Of a stretch of DNA of 64,000 nt, positions 49,737 through 61,500 are shown one piece after another (within the stretch, counting starts at the first letter, position 1; every line of letters starts with the position of its first letter). The DNA lies in contig OY754464.1 of the NCBI GenBank assembly GCA_963575645.1, forward strand, positions 61,788,948 through 61,852,947, written 5' to 3'. The stretch comes from Xanthostigma xanthostigma (lineage: Eukaryota; Arthropoda; Insecta; Raphidioptera; Raphidiidae). The translations under genes and the position numbers were made by a program. The notes beneath the pieces are model-generated. The model was not told where the DNA came from and did no database searches. It saw nothing but the letters and a program-made list of their open reading frames with translations.

Positions 49737-50060
49737 AAAACGCCATCGCATCGACACGACTTTGTAATTGTTTTTTAAAGAAATCCCCCCAAACGTCGTC
49801 CCCTTTTCACTGCGCAAAAGAAACGCCATCGCATCGACATGACCCCTTAATTGTTTTTTAAAGAACTCCCCCCAAACGCCCTTTCCTTTGTACTCCGCAA
49901 GAAAAAACACCATCGCATCGACACGACCCCGTAATTGTTTTTTAAAGACCTGCCCCAAACGCCCTCCCCTTTTCACTGCGCAAAAAACGTCATCATATCG
50001 ACGCGACCCCGCAATTATTTTTTAAAGAACTCCCCCAAAACGCCCTCCCCTTTTTACTAG
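49737..50060 (-). repeat. Satellite array 3 (~85-bp units, diverged and inverted)
   Basis: Four units; on the minus strand GCGCAGTGAAAAGGGGAGGG, CGTTTGGGG, AGTTCTTTAAAAAACAATTA and CGGGGTCGTGTCGATGCGAT align with the units of arrays 1 and 2 (CGCAGTGAAACGGGAAGGGG ... TTTTTAAAAAAACAATTCCG). The 93-codon minus ORF is a translation of the repeat. Confidence 0.75.
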
Positions 50061-50846
50061 TTGTTATAATACACCCCACTGTTAAAATTAGTCGCCATGT
50101 CATTATTTATAGTTCCTCGCCTATGATTTCAATTGACTTGTTTAATATCTTCGCTACCTTAAAGTTGCAGTCATTATTTAGTTGTTGCGTTTGGAGCTCA
50201 TCTAATATAATTATTCCCAAAATATTTAATCGCTGTCAATTTATTTTTTAGTTGCAAATAGTCGCCTTTTAAGTTGTTAGTCGTCCGGAAAATTATTTCC
50301 ACATTTTTATCGTAGAAATATTTTGCTTAAGTATATTAAAAATATAATTTACTATATGGTGACAAATTCCATTTCAAGATAAACGTTTTTTAGAAACTGG
50401 TAGATAATAATATAATAATAACATATATATATACTATAAGTCTGAGCACCCCTGCTGTAAAACAGTATCAGCGGTGTAATAATATAGGACAGGACCGATA
50501 ATCGCTTGAGGCTAATTTGCTGTGGTATTAGAGTTCAACACTGTAAAACCGAATGTTGTAATATTATCCGTTAATACTGGATGGTTCATCAATTATTATT
50601 ATGTGAACGGATGTAATAAAATGAAATAAAATATTGTTTAAAAAATATCTATTAAAAATGCATTATTAAAAATTACTTGTACGAATAAACATTTCATAAC
50701 TAAGTTATAAATTGTTTTTGTTTTCTTGATTATGTCTTTATCATGAAAACAAAAAAAAATTGCTGTGCCAACAAAAAAACGTATTTATTAGAATTGGTCA
50801 AAATGAGAATATTGTGAATAACGTGTAGTTTAGAATTTATATGATA
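50061..50846. other. Intergenic, AT-rich, no supported feature
   Basis: No domain-bearing ORF; (AT)n-like run near 50420-50435. Confidence 0.4.
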
Positions 50847-51211
50847 TTAGCGGCCCGTTCCGGTTTCACTCGGGTACAAAACTGTAATATTTATTAATGC
50901 ATAGTCTCTCTCTCTCTCTCTCTGGAAATATTATATTGGCTTTCCCATCTATTGTTTTGATCTATCTCTAAAGATTTGGCCAGCGTTAGTGTCATGTATT
51001 CTGAAGATTATCAAAATCGACCACCAAACGGACACTGCTAAACGTTCTCGAATAAAAATATGTCTAGCGTGATATTATATAGCCTACAGCCTTCCTCGAT
51101 AAATGAACTATCCAACAAAAAAAAACATTTTTCAATTCGAACCAGTAGCTCCTGAGATTAGCGCGTTCAACCAAACAAACAAACTTTTTAGCTTTATATA
51201 TTAGTATAAGA
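50847..51211 (-). mobile_element. Helitron family A, copy 4
   Basis: In plus-strand reading it starts TTAGCGGCCCGTTCCGGTTT (CTAA on the minus strand) and ends TATATTAGTATAAGA before T. It shares CCTTCCTCGATAAATGAACT and the CAAAC run with the 24.2-kb copy. A (TC)n microsatellite of 19 bp lies at 50905-50923. No ORF. Confidence 0.7.
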
Positions 51212-52499
51212 TGTATAATTGATCTGCCGTAATAGTGAAATAAAAAACACTCTTTTATAGCAATGATCTTGGAAACTATTTCACTTAAAGGTATGAAATT
51301 TGGAATTCACCTTCTTTATGCGGTAACCAACCCACCTGAAAACTCAGTTCTACAACGTGACTAGTCTCGGAGAAAGAGGGGGTCGAAAAGGGTTCGAAAT
51401 GGTTCGTGAAAATACAGCAGAGTGCTTTGCGAGACCTTGGCTGGCGCACTCCGTGCGCTATGATTTCACTTTTGTTGGATTGGTTATGTCTGTCAACCTA
51501 CCACGACTGCATTGATTGCAGGTTAAAATGAAATTTAGTGTTTATAAAAATATTAACATTATAAATTTCAAAATATTTCATATGTTATTACAAAATCGAG
51601 AACTATAGCAGTTACCCTACAGATTGACTAAATATAGAAGTCTTAACGGAGGCACTAGATTTCTCTGTTGTGGTCTCATATTACAAACTAAACTCAGAAT
51701 AATCTGTTGATGCCGCTAAACGTTCCTGAATTCAAGCAGTTTCCGGTTTATAGTACTTCAGCTTAAAATTGATCAAGGTGTCAGATTCGTTTCTTGACAA
51801 AACTATATTAATGCTCAGTTGCAGAAAGAATTGTCAAGAAATCTGATTTGATCATGGTCTTACATTGTGACCACACATATTTCTCTATAAGAAAAGCATA
51901 TTGTAAAAATTTAAATTGATCCTGTTCGAAAAATAATTGATCGATTGAAACGATATTTTTGAAACTGTCTATACATGTATTTAGCATCGTTTTTTGTACA
52001 GTTTCCACTTCGAAACAACGCTTTTCTACGCATTTCAACTGAACTTTAGCTTGAAACACGGTCGTTTTCTATGTAGAACAATAATTTATTTTTGGAGTAC
52101 AATCTAATGTTCTAGAATCTAGATGACAAGGTGTTTGAATACGACATTGGACTACTTCCTGATGTATGGAAACAAATTATGTGATCACAATCTAAGGTCA
52201 TTGTCAAATCAAATATTTTGACGATTCTTTCAGCAACCCAGCAACAGTGCCTTTAATCACTATACAGAATGATTTTGGTGTTGATTCTTTTTTTAAACAG
52301 CGTTTATAAATCAATTAATAGATGAACAAATATTTCAAGTAATGTTTTTATCAAAGCTCAAAAATGAAAGAGAAACAGGCTTTCAAAGTCTTATTAAATT
52401 ATATCAAATTTTAAGGTCGGTGCTAGCGTTATGTTATGTCACTATGGAAATATGTTATGTCATTATCAAGTATCCACAGAAATTGTTTAAAGTTGTCCT
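51212..52499. other. Intergenic, no supported gene
   Basis: ORFs at 51808-52059 (minus) and 52342-52557 (plus) have no recognised domain. Confidence 0.4.
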
Positions 52500-52645
52500 C
52501 GTTTTATTGAACACAAAGATGCGTGCGTCGAAGCGATGCTTCTGTACATGCTTATAGTAGCGATACAGGCCTTCCGCAAAATATTTTGGATGCATTTCCG
52601 ATTCGAGCTATCATTTCTTCGCGTTTGTTAACCGGATTTTTGAGT
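52500..52645 (-). pseudogene. C-terminal relic of an insect DNA-transposon protein
   Basis: The minus strand reads NKREEMIARIGNASKIFCGR (about 52635-52576), then a stop. The pattern Asn-x-Arg-Glu-Glu-Met-Ile-x-Arg-Ile-x-Asn-Ala resembles the last helix of mariner-like transposases that are abundant in insects, and ACTEASLRRTHL further on may be the final segment. Short and broken; low confidence. Confidence 0.35.
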
Positions 52646-53669
52646 TAATTAAATAAAATATAAAAAATTTAATTAAACTTTGAAATGCTGTTTCTCTCTT
52701 ATTTTTGAGTTTTGATAAAAAAGTTACGTGCCATATTTGTTGCACGCTGTTCAAAAAGAAGGATCAACTTAAAAAAAGAAAAATCATCCTGTACATGTAT
52801 TATTTTTTCCGAAAGGTTCAGCCTCTATAAAATCGGAACTATTTTTTACACCCGCCGGTTGGACAAATACATTTTATGGTAGTCTATGATTAGTTACAAT
52901 TTTTCGTAATAAGACTTGGTGATCTTTGAAAAGAATAATTGAACCAAATGTAGAATTTGCCCTATACGTAATAGTATCTATTATAGAAACGATGCACATG
53001 CCAGAAGCTTTTGCGTTTTCTGAAATTGGCAGTCCGGCGTCATGCGCCCAGTGGAGCGAAAAGCATTGTCTGTCTCACTTGCTCACATTATTATAAACTG
53101 AAAAATTACTCAATTATGAAATTTAATAGGCAATTTCGTATTATTAAACTTTTTATAGTTAATTTTCAACTTCACACGTGGCTTGTGAAAATAGATGAGA
53201 AATTTAATTTTGGCAATATTCTATTAGTGTATAACATGTGCAAAAATAAAAAAAAACCGGGTCGCAGTGCCAAACCCTGCCGACAATATACCTAGTGTAT
53301 TTGCTTTTATAGGCAGTGTGGCTCTATTGTATGAACTTGTTTTTGGACAAAATAAAAAATATCCCTTAAAACCACATTTTTACTTAATTTCAATACTACA
53401 TATCAATTCAACGTCTGTACCAAATTATATACACCCTTCAGTATGTAAATTCATATAAGTAAAATCGTGTTTTCATAAAATTTGTAAGTCCGTTCCTGTC
53501 GGGCCGATTTTATTAAAATTTTAGCAGCACATTTTAATAAGTACCTACTAAAGGGTTAAATTTCAAATTTGAAACGATTCCGAGAATCCCGCCATCCGAC
53601 CGACTCCAATAGTGTAAGTGCCTTATGGCAAATACACTAATAACTAGATATCGAACGGAATAGTAAATT
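52646..53669. other. Intergenic, no supported gene
   Basis: Two ORFs (53011-53295 and 53267-53458) overlap in different frames and lack domains. Confidence 0.4.
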
Positions 53670-54400
53670 ATACCGGGTATTTTAAAAGTACCGGAACGGC
53701 TGAATATCTCAGAGATATTAAGTTTTTTTGAAAAATGTTGTCAATGAAAGTTGCTCAACTCGTCCTAATGTATTCTTCGGTCACAAAAATTCCTCCTAAG
53801 GTGGTGCCTCCTAAGGGCAGGGGGTAACTCCGAAATTTTAAATGGCAACCGCAATTTTTTTATTGGGTCGAGTTCTTCGGGCATCTTTTGTCCCAAACTT
53901 TTTTTTTATTCAAAACAGATCACCGAGTACGCGGGGTAAAATTTACCGTGTTAACCTCATCCCCTCAAATAAAATTTTTATCATTTTGTGCAAATTTCAT
54001 TTTAAAAACGACATAATATATCTTTAAGATTGCTATCAAGGTCGAATAAAACAGTACCATTCCTTGAACTGTTACAAAATGAACAAATTTTATTTGAGGG
54101 GGTGAGGATAACACGGATAAGTTTACCCCGCGTACTCGGTGATCTGCAGCTTGAAAAAAAGGTTTGCAACAAAAGATATCTTTTTTTGCCCCCAAGAACT
54201 AATTAAAAAAAATTGGGTTTGCCTTTTAACATTTCGGAGTTACCCTCTGCCCCCTACGGGGGAACCCCCTTGGGATGAATTTTTGTGACCAAAAAATACA
54301 TTACAACGAGTTGAGCAACTTTCATTCGCAACATTTTTCAAAAAAACTTTAACTCCCTGAGATATTCAACTATTTCGGGACTTTTGAAACATTCTGTATA
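53670..54400. repeat. 731-bp foldback MITE, arms >300 bp
   Basis: The ends are TACCGGGTATTTTAAAAGTA and, inverted, TACAGAATGTTTCAAAAGTC; TA flanks fit a TA duplication. Long arms pair GTTGCTCAACTCGT with ACGAGTTGAGCAAC and CACCGAGTACGCGGGGTAAA with TTTACCCCGCGTACTCGGTG. The arms differ by perhaps 10-15%, so it is an older copy. The ORFs on both strands are arm translations. Confidence 0.75.
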
Positions 54401-54980
54401 TCTAGTTGCGTAATTGCGCTTTTTATGGTGAGAAGAGATATTATTATGTTAAAACGAGCCATATCAATATGCACGATATTGTATTGTAATTTTTTAACCA
54501 TCCTCTAAAAAATAGCTGCTTTTAACTTTATTTTTAATATTTAAAATTTCGTTTTTGATATTTCGTTTGTAGTAAACTTTACTTCGAAATTATTAAAATT
54601 TAAAATAAAATTCACAGTGAGTACATATAGGGGGTAGTGGAAAATAGTACGTTATGTGTCTAGTGCGTGATGACTAATATTTTACGAATGTGACAATTTG
54701 TTAAAAAGCGCAACATCGGTAAAGCTTCTCTATAAATTGCTCCTCTACTCTCAGCCAAATTTTCTTTCTACGTTTATTCGTTGGAACCAAACAAAACTAA
54801 AAACAAACAACGTTAAAAACGAGCGCCAGCTAAACCTACTATTTTAACGGTCAACATTCAAGAAATACATAAATTATCCAAATACAAAAGAAGTCGAAAT
54901 TAGGTGCATTTTTTAACATCTTAATTTTGTCAATGACTTTTTAATGCACTCCGTATACGATTCAACACACACTTAGTCTA
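54401..54980. other. Intergenic, no supported feature
   Basis: AT-rich. Nothing supported. Confidence 0.4.
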
Positions 54981-57387
54981 AGAGCTATCAAACATTTTTG
55001 GGTAGGTATTTGAGGCAGCAGAAAAAATTGTGTAACACTTCTTTTGTATTGTCTGGAATCCTGGACACAAAATCGAAGACTTGGCTGAAGGGTACTGGGA
55101 CCTAAACTACAGTCATTTGATAGTTTTACCTGGAAAGTTTTCCGCGAGTTTTGAAAATTTGTGATTTTATAGATTTCAATGTGCTCTTTCCGAATTTCTA
55201 ATTTGCCACCTCGTATCTTTGCCGCTCGCGTCGCCATATTAAAAAAAATGGTGCCTAAAAACAATTTTTTGACAATATCTCCTTCCCGACTCATTTTTAG
55301 AATAAATATCAATAGCGCCATTGGAAAGAATGGAAAATTTTACGAAGGAAACATGTGTAACGTATTTTCTACATGAAATTCGAGCGAGCAGAAATTTGTT
55401 AAGGTCACAAATTGACACGCGTCGATCGCTTGCTCAGATTGCAATAGGCTTGTAGAAGAGCCCGCGCTGAACGGAAATGGCTGCAACTTTTGACTGGGAC
55501 AAGCAAATGATATAGTTAAAGCAATGGTGCGTATTTCAATCGGTGGAAAGCAACCGGATGACTCTTGGTATTTGAGTTCCTGAAGCAATTTGGAAACTTT
55601 TTTGTTCAGTACCTCATAACCCCAAAATGGAAGGAATCGGAGAAAAGGGGGGGAGGTCAAAACGTAAAAAAAAATTGTTTAGAAACCAAATGGAAAGGCG
55701 GTAGCATTAAAGTGCATGTACTCACTATTGTTTAAAAAAATTGTCATCCGAAACGTGCGGACGGTTTGCGCGAACCGATTTTTTGAAAATCGGAAAAAAA
55801 AAATTGTGTCGCAACCGGTTGCGATTTTGAGGAAAATTCTTGTTTTTGTTCAGAGATGCTGTAAAAAAATTGTCATCCGTTTCTGCTGGACGGATTTTGA
55901 GGAATTAAAGGTTTGAGTGGCTAAAATTCTCGATTTTTCACTAGCTTTTTTCAAACATCATAAAAAAATTGCTAAAATTGTTAAAAACGGATGACGTTTC
56001 TTATACATGTTCTCAGAGGGTCCAACTATAATATGTATCAATGTCATCCGTTTTTATAACATTTAACATCATTTTTCAACCCCTAAAGGGGTTGTGTACG
56101 TTATCTGTATGCCATCAGAAACGAGTCTAACCTCAATATTCTGATTAATATCGCACAAAAGTAAGGGGTTGAAAAATGGGGTTAAATGTTATAAAAACGG
56201 ATGACATTGATACATATTATAGTTGGACCCTCTGAGAACATGTATAAGAAACGTCATCCGTTTTTAACAATTTTAGCAATTTTTTTATGATGTTTGAAAA
56301 AAGCTAGTGAAAAATCGAGAATTTTAGCCACTCAAACCTTTAATTCCTCAAAATCCGTCCAGCAGAAACGGATGACAGTTTTTTTACAGCATCTCTGAAC
56401 AAAAACAAGAATTTTCCTCAAAATCGCAACCGGTTGCGACACAATTTTTTTTTTTCCGATTTTCAAAAAATCGGTTCGCGCAAACCGTCCGCACGTTTCG
56501 GATGACAATTTTTTTAAACAATAGTGAGTACATGTACTTTAATGCTACCGCCTTTCCATTTGGTTTCTAAACAATTTTTTTTTACGTTTTGACCCCCCCC
56601 CCCCCTTTTCTCCGATTCCTTCCATTTTGGGGTTATGAGGTACTGAACAAAAAAGTTTCAGGAACTCAAATACCAAGAGTCATCCGGTTGCTTTCCACCG
56701 ATTGAAATACGCACCATTGCCTTAACTAATATGAATTCAACTGCAGATGAAAAAGTGTCATTTTCTTGAAGTATTACGTGTGTTCCAAAAATTTCCAGGT
56801 AACCTCTTTTATCGGCATCAAATGACTGCACTAATTGCCTAGTCGTGAATTTTTAACTTTGCGAAATTTTATTTTCAAAACAAGTATTTGAGGCATTTTG
56901 AAATTTCAATACCTTCAAATTTAGTATTTAATAAAATAAATAAGCCAGATCATTTAGTCTGCCAGGCAGTTACAAAACTGTCTGTTATACGTTAGTGCGG
57001 ATAAGACAATACGGGTAGGTTGAAGTGAAGTGATATCGCACGGCAGAACACTTCATCTCAGCCCATCTACGCTCTCTCTCTCACACTTTAACCTCCCTGT
57101 AGCGTCTGGCACTCATGTTTAATACAGACTTTGTAACCGCCTGGCAGGCATTTAGTCCAGACTAAATGATCTGGCTTATGTATTTTTTATTTTATTAAAT
57201 ACTAAATTTCAAAATGCTTGAGGACTTTTTTGCAAATAAAATTTCGCAAAGTTAAAAATTCACAGCGTGATTAGACCCCACTACCCTTCAGCCAGGTCTT
57301 CGATTTTGTGTTCAGGTATTACAAAACAAATGTTACACAAATTTTCCCGCTGCCTCAAATACCTAACCAAAAATGATTGTAAGCTCT
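54981..57387. repeat. Large foldback complex: ~580-bp-arm hairpin inside outer arms, with a nested MITE
   Basis: The inner hairpin pairs 55509-56090 with 56165-56735 at very high identity around a ~75-bp loop. Its arms share TCATCCGTTTCTGCTGGACG, GTTGCGATTTTGAGGAAAAT and CCATTTGGTTTCTAAACAAT, and carry the octamer GTCATCCG / CGGATGAC about ten times. The outer arms pair 54981-55136 with 57270-57387 and part of 56798-56830 (AGCTCT, CTCAAATACCTA, CTTCGATTTTGTG, CCTTCAGCCA). The right outer arm is split by a nested inverted-repeat element (56850-57265). All ORFs here are arm translations. Confidence 0.8.
56850..57265. repeat. Nested MITE with ~115-bp inverted arms
   Basis: GTGAATTTTTAACTTTGCGA at the left is mirrored by TCGCAAAGTTAAAAATTCAC at the right. 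The inner blocks AAGCCAGATCATTTAGTCTG and CAGACTAAATGATCTGGCTT are also complementary (one base apart). It interrupts the outer arm of the larger foldback. Confidence 0.7.
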
Positions 57388-57725
57388 CCTACTATAAATG
57401 CGTAACGGCATTATTGATATACTTACTAATATTATCCTATGTTGACTGGTACAAATGTTATTCTAGTAAAGCTAATCTGTATTTACGACGATGTATAACA
57501 GGCCTACACGCCTACAGTGCACTAAATCTCATTGATGTTTGGTGTATGTAGGAAACCTTCAAACAAAATGCTGGCTAATTAAACACTGTTTAATTTTATA
57601 ATCGGCTTATGTACTAATTGTGCATGCTTAATTTACTCCAATTTACTACCACGCTCTAGTAATCTCATATGTGTAAATTGGATTTTAGGAGTTTTTTAAT
57701 CGTTCTCTTTTTACCACGTTTTTAT
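57388..57725. other. Intergenic, no supported feature
   Basis: The 94-codon ORF 57267-57551 begins in the foldback arm; its remainder shows no domain. Confidence 0.35.
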
Positions 57726-58060
57726 TAACTCGATTTCTTGTCTGTCTGTCTGCCCGGGTGGAATTTTGCAATTGATTTTAAACCAACTTCCCGATGAGTC
57801 AGAGATAAAACTTTAAACATTGCTGAGCACTGGATTGCAATGCAATATTAACTCGTTTAATTGTCTGTCTGTTTCATAACGCTTATATTAACTCGCTTTC
57901 TTGTCCGTCTGTCTGTTCGATACAAATATTGTAATTGATTTTAAACCAACTCCCCGATGAGTTAGAGATTTGAAATTTAAAACATAGCTGAGAAATGAAT
58001 GACAATGCAATATTAATTCGTTTTCTTGTCTGTCCGTTCGTTAGGGTTCCGTCCGGAGCT
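57726..58060 (+). repeat. Diverged ~165-bp tandem duplication
   Basis: TTAACTCG...TTTCTTGTC(T/C)GTCTGTCTG, ATTGATTTTAAACCAACT, CCCGATGAGT and ATTGCAATGCAATATTAA recur twice, with a third partial start. It ends in TTAGGGTTCCGTCCGGAGCT, a phrase frequent in insect repeats. Confidence 0.6.
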
Positions 58061-58147
58061 CTAATTACTAAGCTCACGCTATCAGTCCGTCCGCCCGTCT
58101 GTCCTAGCTTTAAAAGCCTGTCTCTTTTTAGTCACATAATTTATATA

Positions 58148-58330
58148 AATCTATAGAAATAAAAATGTAAATGTTTATTCAAAATCGCAAATCTCCGAAA
58201 TTTTTTCACCAATTGTTTTGAAATTTTGACACAACGCTGAATTTGAATACGTGCGTGTTTTTTTATACCTATTGTATATGTCACCTGTGACAGGTGAAAA
58301 CATGCTTTTTTTGAAAAACAGCGGTAAAAA
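58148..58330 (+). repeat. Helitron-like 5' segment, copy 1
   Basis: AAAAATGTAAATGTT, ATCTCCGAAA, TTTTGAAATTTTGACACAAC and CCTATTGTATA...TGTC match 63571-63780 in order. It resembles the start of insect Helitron-like elements, but no CTAG end was matched. Confidence 0.5.
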
Positions 58331-58567
58331 ATTTAATTAGCGACCAGAATATATCAAATTCTAACTTAGTAGTTAACAAAGAACGTAGCGTTATAAATAT
58401 ATAAATAAATAGCTATAATTTGTTAATATATTATTCTGAAACACCTATTGTTGACGTTATATTATTGCATTGTAACTTCAACAATGGTTGTTTTATAATA
58501 TAATAGTAAACTATAGAATGATATTTACTTATAGGTATAATTAAACATAATAGTTCATTTTTTGAAA

Positions 58568-58717
58568 ATAGATTATCTACATGAACTATAGGTACAAAAT
58601 TTTAGTTTACTTTGCTCTACATAACCTTAAAAAATAAAAAAAATAGATTATCTACATGAACTATAGGTACAAAATTTTAGTTTACTTTACTCTACATAAC
58701 CTTAAAAAATAAAAAAA
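58568..58717 (+). repeat. Perfect-like 75-bp tandem duplication (x2)
   Basis: ATAGATTATCTACATGAACT starts at 58568 and again at 58643. The two 75-bp units differ by one base (TTTGCTC against TTTACTC), implying a recent duplication. Confidence 0.85.
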
Positions 58718-58914
58718 ATGGCTTCTCTCATCTAAAAAAAAATAATTTTGTCGTTGTGGGATGCTTGGCAGATGTGAAGTATATATTTAAGCGAAACTCT
58801 AGCAACTAAATTTCGCCATGTAACTAAATCTTACCCTGTCATATTGATAAAAATTTCATCTTGTAACTAATAAGTACAATGTGTGCATACAAGCGATGAA
58901 CGTAGGGTTGCCAT

Positions 58915-59374
58915 CTGTAAAGTCAATAAACTAGGACAAGAAGCTCAAAAAAACCGGATTTTTAAGCTCAAAACCTGGACATAATTGCCAAGAAAAATTC
59001 TTATTTTACTAATGGAATTAAACAATTCCTTAATAATACAGAAATAGTATAGATGAATTTTTTTACCATCTTTGGTGGAACAATGTACAAAACTAAAGTT
59101 ATCTATGGAATTTTACAAGTTTTCATTTAATTATATCTCTACTCTCTTTGGTAATTAAATTAAGGAGCCGTCAAAATATTAGAAAAACCAAAACATAACT
59201 CTACTTTCTTTATTCCAATAAGCAAAAATAAATCTTTTAAACAAAATTCTGCTATCGTCTCCTGGTAAAAAGAGATTTATCTAGACAAAATAAAATCCGG
59301 ACTGTAAACAACACTCCGCCCGGACACCCTTAAAAAGAAGACAAATTCGGGGAAATCCGGATGAATGGCAACCC
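58915..59374. repeat. TIR element GGGTTGCCAT...ATGGCAACCC
   Basis: The ends GGGTTGCCATCTG and, inverted, GGGGTTGCCATTC share ten bases. Subterminal CCGGATTT / AAATCCGG words pair too. At 460 bp it has no ORF. An 8-bp duplication is not visible, so assignment to hAT or P-like elements is open. Confidence 0.5.
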
Positions 59375-60266
59375 CAGGTGTCACGGATACTATAATCGCA
59401 CACACAGTTCACACAGAGAAGGAACGAAGCATATGCAGTGACGGTGACGGAGAGAGCATCATGCTGTTTGCAGTGACGTTTTGCTGCCAGGACGCGCCAA
59501 TAGATGTTTCACATAAATAATATGGTATAATGATTAATTATCTTATATTTTGTTTATAAGAATCTTTTCAAAGAAAAGGTAATTCATTTTTGTAATGTTT
59601 ATTCTTTTGTAGATAGTTTCTTTAAGGTCACCGAATAAATTTAATGTTTCATCAGTATTCGCTAAAATTTTAATGATTAATCTTTTTTGAAGAAATAATC
59701 CTTCATTTGACGGTTAACTGGCTAAATTCATTATTAAACTGACTAAATAAATTACAACAATGTACACGGCGCGTTGAATATATAAATAGCAAATTTGTTA
59801 TTATTTAGTTTATTAAAGCATAATTAAAATACACCGACATACATAGAGGCTTGTTGCATAATATATTGTGTTACCCAGTTTAACTCCAAGGTACTACAAA
59901 TGTAACTAAATCTTAATTGTGGTCGAGCTACCACTAAAGGAGGTCAAAGCTATATTCCAACTGCTGGGTTAACTTCTGTTGTTAAACAAATACATACAAT
60001 CAAGTGTACATCGTAACAATGTTTAACCATTGTTGTAACCCAATACAAAAAGTCCAGGAACGTCTTTCTTTATTAGTGTAAAAATCTAGGAACGTCGGCT
60101 AACTTCATCGTAACAGTTTATAAATCTGATTGAGTTATGAAATAAACATTTTAAAATCATTTTTTTAAGTATAATTTTTTTTGGCATAGTAGGTTAAAAT
60201 TAATTTATGAGATTGAAAATGTAACGAACATATCGCAATGTACGTATATAATATACTATAAAAAAC
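59375..60266. other. Intergenic, no supported feature
   Basis: AT-rich, with no ORF of note. Confidence 0.4.
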
Positions 60267-60345
60267 GGCAATCAAGCTAGCGGCGAGGTAGAACGGTTGC
60301 CTCGTAACCTAAACTTTGCAGGTTCAATCCCGACCGTCGGTGCCA
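60267..60345 (+). repeat. tRNA-derived sequence (box A/B), degenerate
   Basis: GCTAGCGGCGAGGTAGAACG (box A-like) and AGGTTCAATCCCGA (good box B) lie at tRNA spacing; an anticodon-loop-like CTCGTAA lies between. GGCA and TGCC at the ends could pair, but the other stems fail. It is probably a SINE head or tRNA pseudogene. Confidence 0.45.
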
Positions 60346-61097
60346 TTATTATTTTTGTCTTGTTTTTTTCTTTTAATTATTTCAGTTTAACTTCTGCAGT
60401 GTGCAGTGTAAAAAACATAGTCTCCTTTTCAATTTGTATAATGTAGGTATTAGTATTGTAAAGATCAGGAATTCATAAGTTAATAAAAGTGAAATATCAG
60501 CTGGAGTTTAGTATGCATACAATAAAAATGTAGGTAATTATTATGAAAGAATTCTATCAAAATATCGTCGTTGGTTCTGTAATAGCTCTTATGTGCATAA
60601 TTGGCAGATTTTACGTTTTTTAAATAAAAAGATTCAGGAAACGGAGCTCTATACACTAGTAATACCTCCAAATTAATTTTACAGTAACCAACAAGGGGAA
60701 GTAACTCTTATGTGAAAAGTTGTATCAAATAATTCCTCCCATGTGCCAATAAATCCGAAATTAGCGTTAAATATTTTTTAAGAAAATACTTCGTCTTAAT
60801 TAAACATGTATAGTGAAGATAAGTATGAATTAGTAATATACCTCTGAAATTGCTAGTTCTTACCATCCATTGCTAAAAAAAACACTTTTTGGCCTTTCCT
60901 GCAAATTTTACTTTTTGCACATAAGAGGTATTACAGAACCAACGACGATAATATGCTAAATGATAAAATAAATAGATCCATAGTACAACTACAAGTGTGT
61001 ATTGTAAACTTTATGATAGTCTACTGCAATGATGAGCTACGATTTTAGAACTACAACCAAAATAAACTGTTATTTTATTTTCTTTTTAGTAAGTAGG
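60346..61097. other. Intergenic with an ~400-bp loose inverted repeat
   Basis: TATCGTCGTTGGTTCTGTAA (60563) and TTACAGAACCAACGACGATA (60931) are exact complements, and ATGTGCATAATTGGC / TTTGCACATAAGAGG lie near them. This suggests a ~390-bp foldback at 60563-60950. No gene. Confidence 0.5.
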
Positions 61098-61500
61098 TTT
61101 AACCTTATCACTTGGGGGTCGGAAATGTGCAATTTTTTTAAGATAATGAAACTACTGTGACAATTTTTTATTTTATTTTTTTATTTATTGTTAGTTTCAA
61201 CACACAACATAAAATCAAACTGTAAATTTCGTGGTTGCTAGCTTTAGGAAGGTTGACCAATTAGCAAGCTATCAGATCATGAAAAAATTCAGGCCAAAAA
61301 GTAAGAAATTTTTTTGTTTAGTTTAACTGCCAAAATTCGGATTTTTGTAAAATTAACACCGAAGTAGATTTTCTCGAAAATAACGCCTTTTCGACCCCAA
61401 GTGATAGAAGTTAAATCATTCCAAATTAGTCATAGTTTCTTCCTCCGAGAGGAATAGGTACGAGTAATAAATTACCGGTCACTCTGTATATCAGATATTA
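61098..61500. repeat. ~450-bp MITE, copy 2 (left end truncated)
   Basis: It matches 19097-19545: TATCACTTGGGGGTCGGAAA, AGCTTTAGGAAGGTTGACCA, CATGAAAAAATTCAGGCCAA, CGAAGTAGATTTTCTCGAAA, and end TTACCGGTCACTCTGTATA. The first ~50 bp of the left arm are missing. Confidence 0.7.

Noticed and set aside
54962-55660. Minus-strand ORFs of 119 and 106 codons
   Set aside because: They lie in the foldback arms; mirrored arm sequence does not preserve the frames and no domain is visible.
60267-60345. Functional tRNA-Thr gene
   Set aside because: Box B is good and a CGT anticodon is conceivable, but the anticodon, T and acceptor stems do not pair properly.
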